Below are positions 37,052 through 44,513 of a stretch of 64,000 nt of DNA, in pieces. The stretch is taken from positions 56,282 to 120,281 of the forward strand of contig NZ_MPSB01000010.1 of the NCBI RefSeq assembly GCF_001981525.1. Reading direction: 5' to 3'. A model generated the notes under the pieces. The model was not told the origin of the DNA. It saw only the letters and a program-made list of their open reading frames with translations, and ran no database searches. Numbering within the stretch: the first letter of the stretch is position 1; every line of letters begins with the position of its first letter. Made by a program: the position numbers and the translations under genes. This stretch comes from Sphingomonas jeddahensis. GTDB taxonomy: Bacteria > Pseudomonadota > Alphaproteobacteria > Sphingomonadales > Sphingomonadaceae.

Positions 37052-37447
37052 TCAGCGCTCCGCCAGCGCCTTGAGCTTGGCCAGATCGCTGCGGATCCAG
37101 CGCCGGTCGCGCGCGAACGCCTCATCGTCCATGTCCGGCTGGCGGAACAGCGTCAGCTGCACCTCCGCGCCGTTGCCATTGGCGATCACGCGCAGCGGCA
37201 CGTGCACCTCGTCCGCTCCTTCCGGATGAACACGGTGATCCATCACGCCAAGATCGTTGTGGGACGTGAAGAACACGCGGATGTCGCCATCCGCGCCCTT
37301 GCCGACCCATGAGTCGCCGTCCTGCCGCAACGCATATTCGCTCAGCCCCGAGGCCCAGCGCTGGAAGTCGGTCGGGCGCCAGAACGCCTCATAGACATCT
37401 CGCCACGGCCGGTTGATCGTGACGGACAGAACAATTGCCGGCAGCAT
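37052..37447 (-). CDS. SRPBCC (START-like) domain protein
   Basis: A 131-residue single-domain protein: VLSVTINRPWRDVYEAFWRPTDFQRWASGLSEYALRQDGDSWVGKGADGDIRVFFTSHNDLGVMDHRV is the Bet v1-like beginning with W-x-x-V-x-x-F and the F-x-x-W core. Such folds bind hydrophobic ligands; none can be named. Its ATG overlaps the bkdB stop (TGATG), so it is coupled to the branched-chain dehydrogenase operon. Confidence 0.82.
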   Translation of the reverse strand: MLPAIVLSVTINRPWRDVYEAFWRPTDFQRWASGLSEYALRQDGDSWVGKGADGDIRVFFTSHNDLGVMDHRVHPEGADEVHVPLRVIANGNGAEVQLTLFRQPDMDDEAFARDRRWIRSDLAKLKALAER

Positions 37448-38781
37448 CAGTCGGCGAACAACAATACGGGCGTTTCGAGCAGCTTCTTCACCGCCTGGAC
37501 ATAGCTCGCCGCATCCCAGCCATCGACCACGCGATGGTCGCAGCTGATCGACAGGTTCATCAGCTTGGCGCGCACGATGTCGTCGCCCCGGAACACCGGC
37601 CGCTCGACGATCTTGTTCGGCCCGATGATCGCCACTTCGGGCCGGTTGATGACCGGCGTGGTCGCGATTCCGCCCAGCGGCCCCAGCGAGGTGACCGTGA
37701 TGGTCCCGTTGCCAAGCTCTTCCGGCTTCAGCTTCTGCGTCCGCGCCGCTTCCGCCAGCCGCCCGATCTCGCCGGCGAGCTGCCAGACGTTCTTGTCCTG
37801 CGCATCGCGGATCACCGGCACCGTCAACCCCGCATCGGTCTGCGCCGCCATGCCCAGATGCACCCGCCCCGACCGAGTCACCACGCCGGCCTCGTCGTCG
37901 TAACGCGCGTTGAGCATCGGGAATTGCGGCAGCGTGCGGCAGATCGCGACGATCAGGAACGGCAGCATGGTCAGCTTCGGCCGGCCCCCGCGATTGTCGT
38001 TGAGGTCAGCGCGCATGTCTTCCAGCGCGGTGACGTCGATCTCGTCGACATAGGTGAAGTGCGGGATGTTGCGCTTCGACGCCGCCATGTTCTCCGCGAT
38101 GCGCCGGCGCATGCCGATCACGCGCACAGCCTCGTCCTCGCGCGCGCGGCTCGCGTGCGGCGCATGATACCCCTGCCCGCCGGCATAGCGCAGGTAAGCG
38201 TCGAGGTCGGCGTGCCGGATTCGGTCACCCTCGGCGATCTTCACCTGCGACAGGTCAACACCAAGATCCTTCGCCCGCGCACGAACGGCGGGGGAGGCGA
38301 GGATCGCGGCTGAGGGGCGCTCTTCTTCCCCCCTCCCGCTTGCGGGAGGGGTCGGGGGAGGGGCTGTCGGTTGCTCGCGATCGGCCGGAGCCGGGACAGG
38401 CCCTCCCCCAGCCCCTCCCGCAAGCGGGAGGGGAGCTTCGGCCACCACCTCCTCAACCCCCGGATTCTCCGCCTCGAACGCTTCGGCCTCGTCTTCACCG
38501 CCGAGCTTCTCCTCGACGTCAGCCTCAGCCGAAACCTCCGCCTCGGTCTCGATCACCACCAGCATTGCGCCGATCGCCACCTGGTCGCCGACCTCGCCGG
38601 CCAGCTCCACGACCGTGCCCGACACCGGCGATTCCATCTCCACGGTCGCCTTGTCGGTCATCATGTCGGCGATATTCTGGTCTTCCTCGACCCGGTCGCC
38701 GACCTTGACGTGCCAGCCGACGATCTCCGCCTCGGCAATGCCTTCGCCGATGTCCGGCAGCTTGAAGGTAAAACGCGCCAT
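37447..38781 (-). CDS. bkdB: Branched-chain 2-oxoacid dehydrogenase E2, with repeat-derived linker
   Basis: A 444-residue dihydrolipoyl acyltransferase core. The lipoyl domain (residues 1-80) carries Lys44 in MTDKATVEMES. The E3/E1-binding domain is at about 161-200 (ILASPAVRARAKDLGVDLSQV), and the catalytic domain ends with SCDHRVVDGWDAA. The linker between the first two domains is partly read from a family E element (residues about 116-151, PLPLAGGAGGGP ... PPTPPASGRG). BkdB rather than pyruvate E2 follows from the BkdA-type E1 genes beside it. Lipoamide dehydrogenase is not in the window. Confidence 0.92.
   Translation of the reverse strand: MARFTFKLPDIGEGIAEAEIVGWHVKVGDRVEEDQNIADMMTDKATVEMESPVSGTVVELAGEVGDQVAIGAMLVVIETEAEVSAEADVEEKLGGEDEAEAFEAENPGVEEVVAEAPLPLAGGAGGGPVPAPADREQPTAPPPTPPASGRGEEERPSAAILASPAVRARAKDLGVDLSQVKIAEGDRIRHADLDAYLRYAGGQGYHAPHASRAREDEAVRVIGMRRRIAENMAASKRNIPHFTYVDEIDVTALEDMRADLNDNRGGRPKLTMLPFLIVAICRTLPQFPMLNARYDDEAGVVTRSGRVHLGMAAQTDAGLTVPVIRDAQDKNVWQLAGEIGRLAEAARTQKLKPEELGNGTITVTSLGPLGGIATTPVINRPEVAIIGPNKIVERPVFRGDDIVRAKLMNLSISCDHRVVDGWDAASYVQAVKKLLETPVLLFAD
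38330..38434. repeat. Palindromic element inside bkdB, family E (copy 2)
   Basis: Two hairpins bound it: CCCCTCCCGC-TT-GCGGGAGGGG at 38330-38351 and CCCCTCCCGC-AA-GCGGGAGGGG at 38413-38434. GTCGGGGGAGGGGCTGTCGG follows the first and CCCTCCCCCA precedes the second. An intergenic relative at 50090-50194 shares both hairpins and these inner motifs. As annotated it spans 35 codons, open in the bkdB frame. Confidence 0.85.
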
Positions 38782-38787
38782 TGCCGA

Positions 38788-39864
38788 TCAGTCCTTCAGA
38801 ATCTTCTTGAGCGCCATGCCGATGCGCACGGGGCCGGGGAAATACGCCCATTCCAGGCTGTGCGGATATGGCGTGTCGAACCCCGTCACCCGCTCCACCG
38901 GCGCCTCGAGGTGGTAGAAGCACCGCTCCTGCACCAGCGCCGACAGCTCCGAGCCGAAGCCGCTGGTGCGCGTCGCCTCATGCACGATCAGGCAGCGCCC
39001 GGTCTTCTTCACGCTTTCCTCGATCGTCTCGATGTCGAGCGGGACAAGCGTGCGAAGATCGATGATCTCGGCGTCGACGCCGGTATCCTCCACCACCTGC
39101 GCGCACACATGCACCATCGTGCCGTACGCGAGCATCGTCACCGCTTCGCCCTTGCGCACCACCGCCGCCTTGCCGAGCGGGATCTTGTAGTAACCCGTCG
39201 GCACTTCGCCGCCGGGATGCTTTGACCAGTTCGCCGCCGGGCGATCCCAATGGCCGTTGAATGGCCCGTTGTAGATGCGCTTGGGCTCGAAGAAGATCGT
39301 CGGATCATTGTCCTCGATCGCCGCGATCAGCAGCCCCTTGGCGTCGTACGGCGTCGAGGGGATGACCGTCTTGAGGCCGGATACGTGCGTGAAGATGCCC
39401 TCCGGGCTTTGCGAATGCGTCTGCCCGCCGAAGATGCCGCCGCCGAACGGCGATCGCACCGTGATCGGCGCGGTAAACTCCCCGTCCGAGCGGTAGCGCA
39501 GCCGCGCCGCCTCGCTGACCAATTGGTCAAGCGCGGGATAGATGTAATCGGCGAACTGGATCTCGGGCACGGGCCTGAGGCCATAAGCCCCCATGCCGAT
39601 CGACACGCCGATGATGCCGATTTCGGTGATCGGCGTGTCGAACACGCGCGTCTTGCCGTATTTCGCCTGCAGCCCCGCGGTGGCGCGGAACACGCCGCCG
39701 AAATAGCCGACGTCCTCGCCCATCACCACGACGCCGGGGTCGCGTTCCATCATCACGTCCATGGCGGAGTTGATCGCCTGGATCATGTTCATGCGGGTGG
39801 TGTCGAGGGTTTCCGACTCGGCCTGCATTACCGCTGCACCGTCTGTTCCGGTCACATCACTCAC
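38788..39864 (-). CDS. bkdA2: Branched-chain 2-oxoacid dehydrogenase E1 beta
   Basis: A 358-residue transketolase-like subunit. MIQAINSAMDVMMERDPGVVVMGEDVGYFGGVFRATAGLQAKYGKTRVFDTPITEIGIIG and RSPFGGGIFGGQTHSQSPEG, KRIYNGPFNGHWDRP and VHEATRTSGFGSELSALVQERCF match, from memory, Pseudomonas BkdA2 rather than pyruvate E1 beta. The open frame begins MDSRLRGND at 39903, read from a family F repeat, so it is not the start. A GTG at 39864 with GGAG eight bases before it is preferred; ATG at 39828 is the alternative. Confidence 0.92.
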   Translation of the reverse strand: MSDVTGTDGAAVMQAESETLDTTRMNMIQAINSAMDVMMERDPGVVVMGEDVGYFGGVFRATAGLQAKYGKTRVFDTPITEIGIIGVSIGMGAYGLRPVPEIQFADYIYPALDQLVSEAARLRYRSDGEFTAPITVRSPFGGGIFGGQTHSQSPEGIFTHVSGLKTVIPSTPYDAKGLLIAAIEDNDPTIFFEPKRIYNGPFNGHWDRPAANWSKHPGGEVPTGYYKIPLGKAAVVRKGEAVTMLAYGTMVHVCAQVVEDTGVDAEIIDLRTLVPLDIETIEESVKKTGRCLIVHEATRTSGFGSELSALVQERCFYHLEAPVERVTGFDTPYPHSLEWAYFPGPVRIGMALKKILKD

Positions 39865-39875
39865 CAGACCCACTC

Positions 39876-39969
39876 CGTCATTCCCGCGCAGGCGGGAATC
39901 CATAGCCGCTGAGGGTGCGGCTCCATCGATACGCTGCGTGTATGGATCCCCGCCTCCGCGGGGATGACG
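39876..39969. repeat. Paired palindromic repeat, family F (copy 2)
   Basis: CCGTCATTCCCGCGCAGGCG, then GGAATCCATAG at the left, and TATGGATCCCCGCCTCCGCG, then GGGATGACG at the right. It fills the intercistronic space between bkdA1 and bkdA2 and so is transcribed with the operon. Confidence 0.85.
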
Positions 39970-39985
39970 CTCCTAGGAAAAAGCA

Positions 39986-41269
39986 TCACTTGCGATCCCA
40001 TGGCCGCCCGCTTTCCGCCTCTTCCGCCAGCATCTGCGCCTGTTGCTCGCGCAAATGCCACGGCATTTCCTCGAACACCCCGTCGAACAGCGTATCGAGC
40101 GGCTGGTGAAGCCCATGGCCCAGGATGCCGTTCTTCTCGGCTTCCTTTTGCGCCGCCTTCACCTCGTCGGCGACCTCGCGGTCCATCGCCGCGTGCCGCT
40201 CCTCGTCCCACTCGCAGATGGCGATCAGATGATCCTTCAGCCGCCGGATCGGGTCGCCCAGCGGCCAGGCCGTCGGCTCGCCCGCCGAGCGATATTGCGT
40301 CGGATCGTCGGAGGTGGAATGCCCCTCGGCGCGATAGGTGAAATGCTCGATCAGCGTCGGCCCGGCATTGGTCCGCGCGCGCTCCGCCGCCCATTGGGTC
40401 GCCGCATAGACCGCCAGCGCATCATTGCCGTCGACTCGCAAGCCCGCGATCCCGTAACCGATCGCCCGCGCCGCAAAGGTCGTCGCCTCCGCCCCGGCAA
40501 AGCCTGAGAAGCTGGAGATCGCCCATTGGTTGTTGACCACGTTGAAGATCACCGGCGCGCGGTAAACGGTGGCGAACGTCAATGCGGAGTGGAAGTCGCC
40601 TTCCGCGGTCGATCCCTCCCCGCACCACGTCGCCGCGATCCGCGTGTCGCCCTTGGACGCGGACGCCATCGCCCAGCCCACCGCCTGCGGATATTGCGTC
40701 GTCAGATTGCCGGAGATCGAGAAGAAACCGAAGCGTTTTTCCGAATACATGATCGGCAGCTGCTTGCCCTGCAGCTTGTCGCCCCGGTTCGAATAGATCT
40801 GGTTCATCATGTCGACCAACGGACAGCCGCGCGCGATCAGCAGGCCCTGCTGGCGGTACGACGGAAAGCACATGTCGTCGGCGTCGAGCGCATAGGCCTG
40901 TGGCACCGCCACCGCCTCCTCGCCCAGCGACTTCATGTAGAAGCTGGTCTTTCCCTGCCGCTGCGCGCGGAACATCCGCTCGTCGAACGCGCGCACCAGC
41001 GCCATGTGGCGCAGCATGCGACGCAGCGTGTCAGGCGACAGCTTGGGATCCCACGGCCCGACGGCGCGATTGTCCTCATCGAGCACGCGCACCATCGTAT
41101 AGACGAGCTCGCTGAACCCGCGCGGATCCTCGGTGGTATCGGGGCGGCGCGCCGAGCCGGCGGCTGGGATCTCGACATCGGCGAAATCCACCGTGTCGCC
41201 AGGGCGGAACTTGGGCTCGGGCACATGCAGCGCGAGCGGGGGCAGGTTGCTGCGGGCGGCGTCCGCCAT
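39986..41269 (-). CDS. bkdA1: Branched-chain 2-oxoacid dehydrogenase E1 alpha
   Basis: A 427-residue thiamine-diphosphate subunit that decarboxylates 2-oxo acids from valine, leucine and isoleucine. SLGEEAVAVPQAYAL, CFPSYRQQGLLIARG, the TPP motif in ATWCGEGSTAEGDFHSALTFATVYRAPVIFNVVNNQWAIS (GEGS ... NNQWAIS) and the phosphorylation-loop-like YRAEGHSTSDDPTQYRS are present. The N-terminal 40-residue extension is the BkdA1 type. It heads the operon bkdA1-bkdA2-bkdB-SRPBCC, divergent from the imuA cassette. Confidence 0.94.
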   Translation of the reverse strand: MADAARSNLPPLALHVPEPKFRPGDTVDFADVEIPAAGSARRPDTTEDPRGFSELVYTMVRVLDEDNRAVGPWDPKLSPDTLRRMLRHMALVRAFDERMFRAQRQGKTSFYMKSLGEEAVAVPQAYALDADDMCFPSYRQQGLLIARGCPLVDMMNQIYSNRGDKLQGKQLPIMYSEKRFGFFSISGNLTTQYPQAVGWAMASASKGDTRIAATWCGEGSTAEGDFHSALTFATVYRAPVIFNVVNNQWAISSFSGFAGAEATTFAARAIGYGIAGLRVDGNDALAVYAATQWAAERARTNAGPTLIEHFTYRAEGHSTSDDPTQYRSAGEPTAWPLGDPIRRLKDHLIAICEWDEERHAAMDREVADEVKAAQKEAEKNGILGHGLHQPLDTLFDGVFEEMPWHLREQQAQMLAEEAESGRPWDRK

Positions 41270-41282
41270 GGTCTCTCCGTTC

Positions 41283-41296
41283 GATGACGCGTCATC
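41283..41296. promoter_or_regulatory. Perfect palindrome in the bkdA1 leader (candidate operator)
   Basis: GATGACGCGTCATC is a perfect 14-base palindrome 14 bases before the bkdA1 start codon. Its place suggests a repressor site or an RNA element in the leader. No regulator gene is adjacent, so the assignment is by position only. Confidence 0.45.
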
Positions 41297-41322
41297 AACG
41301 CGCCGCAGCCCTCATTGCTTCG

Positions 41323-41339
41323 TTGAAACAAAATTTCAA
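41323..41339. promoter_or_regulatory. AT-rich inverted repeat before bkdA1 (candidate operator)
   Basis: TTGAAA-CAAAA-TTTCAA has perfect six-base arms and a five-base spacer, and it stands out in GC-rich DNA. It lies 54 bases upstream of bkdA1 and 111 upstream of the LexA box. It may bind a regulator of the bkd operon (an Lrp/BkdR or TetR type is possible). Confidence 0.45.
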
Positions 41340-41449
41340 GCGAGGGTTATAACTGCCAAGTCTAAATTCCGCTGGGCAAAGGGCGGCTGGCGGATGACGA
41401 CCTGCGCTATGCCACTGGCGAGTCGCCCGATTGACTCCAACAACAAACG

Positions 41450-41464
41450 GAACAAAATAGGAAC
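41450..41464 (+). promoter_or_regulatory. LexA box of the imuA-imuB-dnaE2 cassette
   Basis: GAAC-AAAATAG-GAAC is an exact match to the alphaproteobacterial LexA site GAACN7GAAC (GTTCN7GTTC on the other strand). It ends 18 bases before the imuA start, as expected for repression of the mutagenesis cassette until DNA damage. Confidence 0.9.
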
Positions 41465-41482
41465 GAATAGCTTAACCGAGTC

Positions 41483-42238
41483 GTGCCTGTGCCCTCCCCT
41501 GCCATCATTGCCGAGCTGCGTGAAACGCTCCGCACCATCGAGGGGGACGGTTATCGCCGGCGCGAGACCCTGCCGTTCGGCATCCCCACATTCGATTCGC
41601 GGATCGCCGATGGCGGCCTGCGGCTCGACGCGCTGCACGAGATCGCCGCCGGCACCGCAAACCTCGGCGATGACGCCGCCGCCACGCTCTTCATTGCCGG
41701 AATCGCCGCGCGCGCCTGGGGTCCGGTATTATGGGTCGTGCGCCGCCGCGACCTGTTCGCCCCCGGCCTCTACCAGGCCGGCCTGTCGCCCGAACGCGTG
41801 CTCTATGCCGAAGCGCGCGACGATGCAGAATTGCTCGCGCTGATGGAGGAAGGACTGCGTCACCGCGGCCTGGGCGCCGTGATCGGCGAGGTGAAGCGCG
41901 CCACCATGGGCGCCACACGCCGGCTGCAACTGGCGGCCGAAGGCGGGCGTACCATCGCCCTCCTCATGCGCCGCCACCCGCGCGAGGATGCCGATCCGCT
42001 TGGCACCCCCTCCGCTGCGCTCACCCGCTGGCGCATCACCTCCGCCCCTTCCGCCCCTTCGCGCCACGGCATGGGCCGCGCGCGCTGGACCGTCGCGCTG
42101 GAGCGCCAGCGCGGCGGCGATCCCTTCCAAACCTTGATGGAGGCTTGCGATGACACGGGTCGTCTCGCTCTACCTGCCGCACTGGGCGATCGATCGCGTG
42201 CGCCGGGCCGAGCGTCGCCGCGCACCGCCGCGGCCTGA
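41483..42238 (+). CDS. imuA: ImuA, RecA-like partner of translesion synthesis
   Basis: A 251-residue protein related to RecA/SulA. RETLPFGIPTFDSRIADGGLRLDALHEIAAGTANLGDDAAATLFIAGIAARAWGPVLWVVRRRDLFAPGLYQAGLSPERVLYAEARDDAELLALMEEGLRHRGLGAVIGEVKRATMGATRRLQLAAEGG is the ImuA pattern. It lacks a clean Walker A, as the family often does. It works with ImuB and DnaE2 to copy past DNA lesions. The GTG at 41483 follows the LexA box by 18 bases; a second GTG two codons on is possible. Its 3' end overlaps imuB by 89 bases. Confidence 0.9.
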   Translation: MPVPSPAIIAELRETLRTIEGDGYRRRETLPFGIPTFDSRIADGGLRLDALHEIAAGTANLGDDAAATLFIAGIAARAWGPVLWVVRRRDLFAPGLYQAGLSPERVLYAEARDDAELLALMEEGLRHRGLGAVIGEVKRATMGATRRLQLAAEGGRTIALLMRRHPREDADPLGTPSAALTRWRITSAPSAPSRHGMGRARWTVALERQRGGDPFQTLMEACDDTGRLALPAALGDRSRAPGRASPRTAAA

Positions 42239-44492
42239 TACCGGCTCCCACTCGGGGTCATCGCTCGACCTCGCCCCGCTCGCCGCCGCCGTGGCGGAGG
42301 AGCAGGTGCTGCAGTGCGACGCGCCCAAGAACACCGGCTGGCGCCCCGGCGCGCGCTGGGCGCGCTCGGACGCGGCTGCGCCTGAGAAGACTGAAAAACC
42401 CCAAGACAAGCCGTGGTCGCAGTCGACTCGCAAGGATGTCGCGCGCCGCATCGAGGCGATGCCCGAACACCAGCGCCCCCCGATGCGCGAAATGGGCCGC
42501 CGCAGCGAAGCCGCCGACAATCCGTTCAAGGCCATGCCTCCTGACGAGGGCACGCGCCCGGTGCGATCGACGCTGCCCGTCCGCCCCGATCCCGAGGACG
42601 TACCGGCCAAGCGCTGGCGCGGCTTCGACGGCCTCGATCCCAACGCCGACGACCGCGCCGCCGCCGCGCTCGCGCGCTGGAACGCGATGCCGTCGGTCCG
42701 CTACCCCGGCGAAGGCCCGCACCCCGACAAGCACGCCCGCTGCGGCTCCAACGACGCCGGCGCGCACGTCCCGGGCGTCGCCGCCTTTTTCGACACCGGC
42801 CGCACGCTTGGCGGCATGGTCGCAAGGGTGTGCGCCCCCCAATCCGTTCGTCCTGAGCCTGTCGAAGGACGTGCCCCAAACGGCGCACCTCGATCACGCA
42901 CTTCGACAGGCTCAGTGCGAACGGAGGAGAAAAGGCACAGCCCTTCTTTCAAAACTCACACAACACTCCCGCATAAGCGCGAAGTTCGAGAAGTTTCCCC
43001 ACCCCTCGTCACCGTCCACAAGATCGCCAGCCGCGTCGAAATCGCCGCCGCCTCCCCCGAAGCAAGCGCGCTTGGCCTTACCGCCGGCACCGCACTGACG
43101 CAGGCGCGCGCCGCCGTGCCGAACCTCGACGTGCGCGATGCCGATCCCGTGGGCGACCGCGCCGATCTCGAACAACTCGCCACCACGCTCGCCGGCCGCT
43201 GGTGCCCGGTTGTCGCCGTATCGGACAGCGACGGCCTGTTCCTCGACATCACCGGCACCGCCCATCTCCACGGCGGGGAGGAACGCATGGCCCGCCGGCT
43301 GCTGCGCCTGCTCGCCCGGCTCGGCATCACTGCGCAGGTGGCGATCGCCGACACTGCCGGCGCCGCCTGGGCCTTTGCCCGGCAGCGCGCCCGCGCCGCG
43401 ATCATACCGCCCGGCGCGCACGTCGCCGCGCTCGAGCCACTGCCCATCTCCGCGCTGCGGCTGGACGAACCGGCGCGCGAGCTCCTCGCCCGCCTCGGGG
43501 TCGACACGGTCGGGGAACTCACCGCGCTCCCCCGCGCGCCACTCGTCCGCCGCTTCGGCAAGGCGATCGCGCATCGCCTCGACCAGGCGACCGGCGCCGC
43601 GCCCGAACCGCTCGATCCCGTCATCCCCGCGCAGCCGATCGCCGTCACCCGCCGCTTCGCCGAACCGATCGCCACCGCCGAGGCGATCGGCCACTGGCTC
43701 GCCGGCCTCGTCGACGATCTCGCCGTCGACCTCGCCAAGGCTGGCCTCGGCGCCCGCGCACTCGCCTTCGTCGCCGCACGCGTCGACTCGACCGACCAGG
43801 TGATCCGCATCGGCCTCGCCCGCGCCAGCCGTGATCCCGCACACCTCCTGCGCCTTATCACTCGCCGCATCGAGGAGATCGAGGTCGGCTACGGCCTCGA
43901 CGCGCTCACGCTCCACCTCGTCCGCGCCGATCCGCTCGGCCCCGAAGCGCTCGGCGCCGCGCTGGCGGAGCAGCAGGCGCCCGATCTCGCCCCGCTGGTC
44001 GACACGCTCGCCAACCGCATCGGCCCCGCGCGGCTGTGGCGCCACCAGCCGGTCGAAAGCGACGTGCCGGAGCGCTCGGTCTCGCCGCTCCCCCCGCTCG
44101 ATCCGGTCGCTGCAGAGGCGTTGCGGCTGAAGCGGCACGACGTGCGCCAACTCGACCGCCGTACGCCTGACCATCCCTGGCACCCACGCTGGCCACGCCC
44201 CGCACGCTTGCTACGCCGCCCCGAACCGCTCGACCAAGTGCTCGCAGAAATGCCCGACCGCGCGCCCTATCGCTTCATCTGGCGCGGCCGTCAGCACCTG
44301 GTGACACAATCCGACGGCCCCGAACGGATCACCGGCGAATGGTGGCGCCGACCCGGCGAACGCAGCGCCGTGCGCGATTACTTCCGGGTCGAGGACAGCC
44401 ATGGCCACCGCTTCTGGCTCTTCCGCCGCGGCGACGGCGTGCGCGCCGAAACGGGCGACCTGAGCTGGTACATCCATGGCACCTTTGCGTGA
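42150..44492 (+). CDS. imuB: ImuB, Y-family polymerase-like hub with a large extra segment
   Basis: A 780-residue, catalytically degenerate Y-family protein that links the beta clamp, ImuA and DnaE2. The N-terminal RVVSLYLPHWAIDRVRR and the core from residue about 284 on (VTVHKIASRVEIAAASPEASALGLTAGTALTQARAAVPNLDVRDADP ... LFLDITGTAHLHGGEERMARR ... LGVDTVGELTALPRAPLVRRFG) are the family. ImuB is usually about 500 residues. Here residues about 30-283 are extra: charged and Pro-rich (WRPGARWARSDA ... RPPMREMGRRSEA ...), ending in a family C element at about 233-258. Frame and core are intact. Confidence 0.9.
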   Translation: MTRVVSLYLPHWAIDRVRRAERRRAPPRPDTGSHSGSSLDLAPLAAAVAEEQVLQCDAPKNTGWRPGARWARSDAAAPEKTEKPQDKPWSQSTRKDVARRIEAMPEHQRPPMREMGRRSEAADNPFKAMPPDEGTRPVRSTLPVRPDPEDVPAKRWRGFDGLDPNADDRAAAALARWNAMPSVRYPGEGPHPDKHARCGSNDAGAHVPGVAAFFDTGRTLGGMVARVCAPQSVRPEPVEGRAPNGAPRSRTSTGSVRTEEKRHSPSFKTHTTLPHKREVREVSPPLVTVHKIASRVEIAAASPEASALGLTAGTALTQARAAVPNLDVRDADPVGDRADLEQLATTLAGRWCPVVAVSDSDGLFLDITGTAHLHGGEERMARRLLRLLARLGITAQVAIADTAGAAWAFARQRARAAIIPPGAHVAALEPLPISALRLDEPARELLARLGVDTVGELTALPRAPLVRRFGKAIAHRLDQATGAAPEPLDPVIPAQPIAVTRRFAEPIATAEAIGHWLAGLVDDLAVDLAKAGLGARALAFVAARVDSTDQVIRIGLARASRDPAHLLRLITRRIEEIEVGYGLDALTLHLVRADPLGPEALGAALAEQQAPDLAPLVDTLANRIGPARLWRHQPVESDVPERSVSPLPPLDPVAAEALRLKRHDVRQLDRRTPDHPWHPRWPRPARLLRRPEPLDQVLAEMPDRAPYRFIWRGRQHLVTQSDGPERITGEWWRRPGERSAVRDYFRVEDSHGHRFWLFRRGDGVRAETGDLSWYIHGTFA
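42845..42924. repeat. Palindromic element inside imuB, family C (copy 3)
   Basis: GTTCGTCCTGAGCCTGTCGA at the left and ACTTCGACAGGCTCAGTGCG, then AACGG, at the right. In the imuB frame it reads RPEPVEG ... SRTSTGSVRTEE with no stop. Its arms match the intergenic copies at 3587, 23165, 56560 and 60231. Confidence 0.85.
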
Positions 44493-44513
44493 CAGGCAAG
44501 CCGGGCTCGCCGC

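Noticed and set aside
39861..40394. 177-codon minus-strand frame ending MDSRLRGND-like peptides
   Set aside because: It overlaps bkdA1 in another frame and is read partly from a family F repeat.
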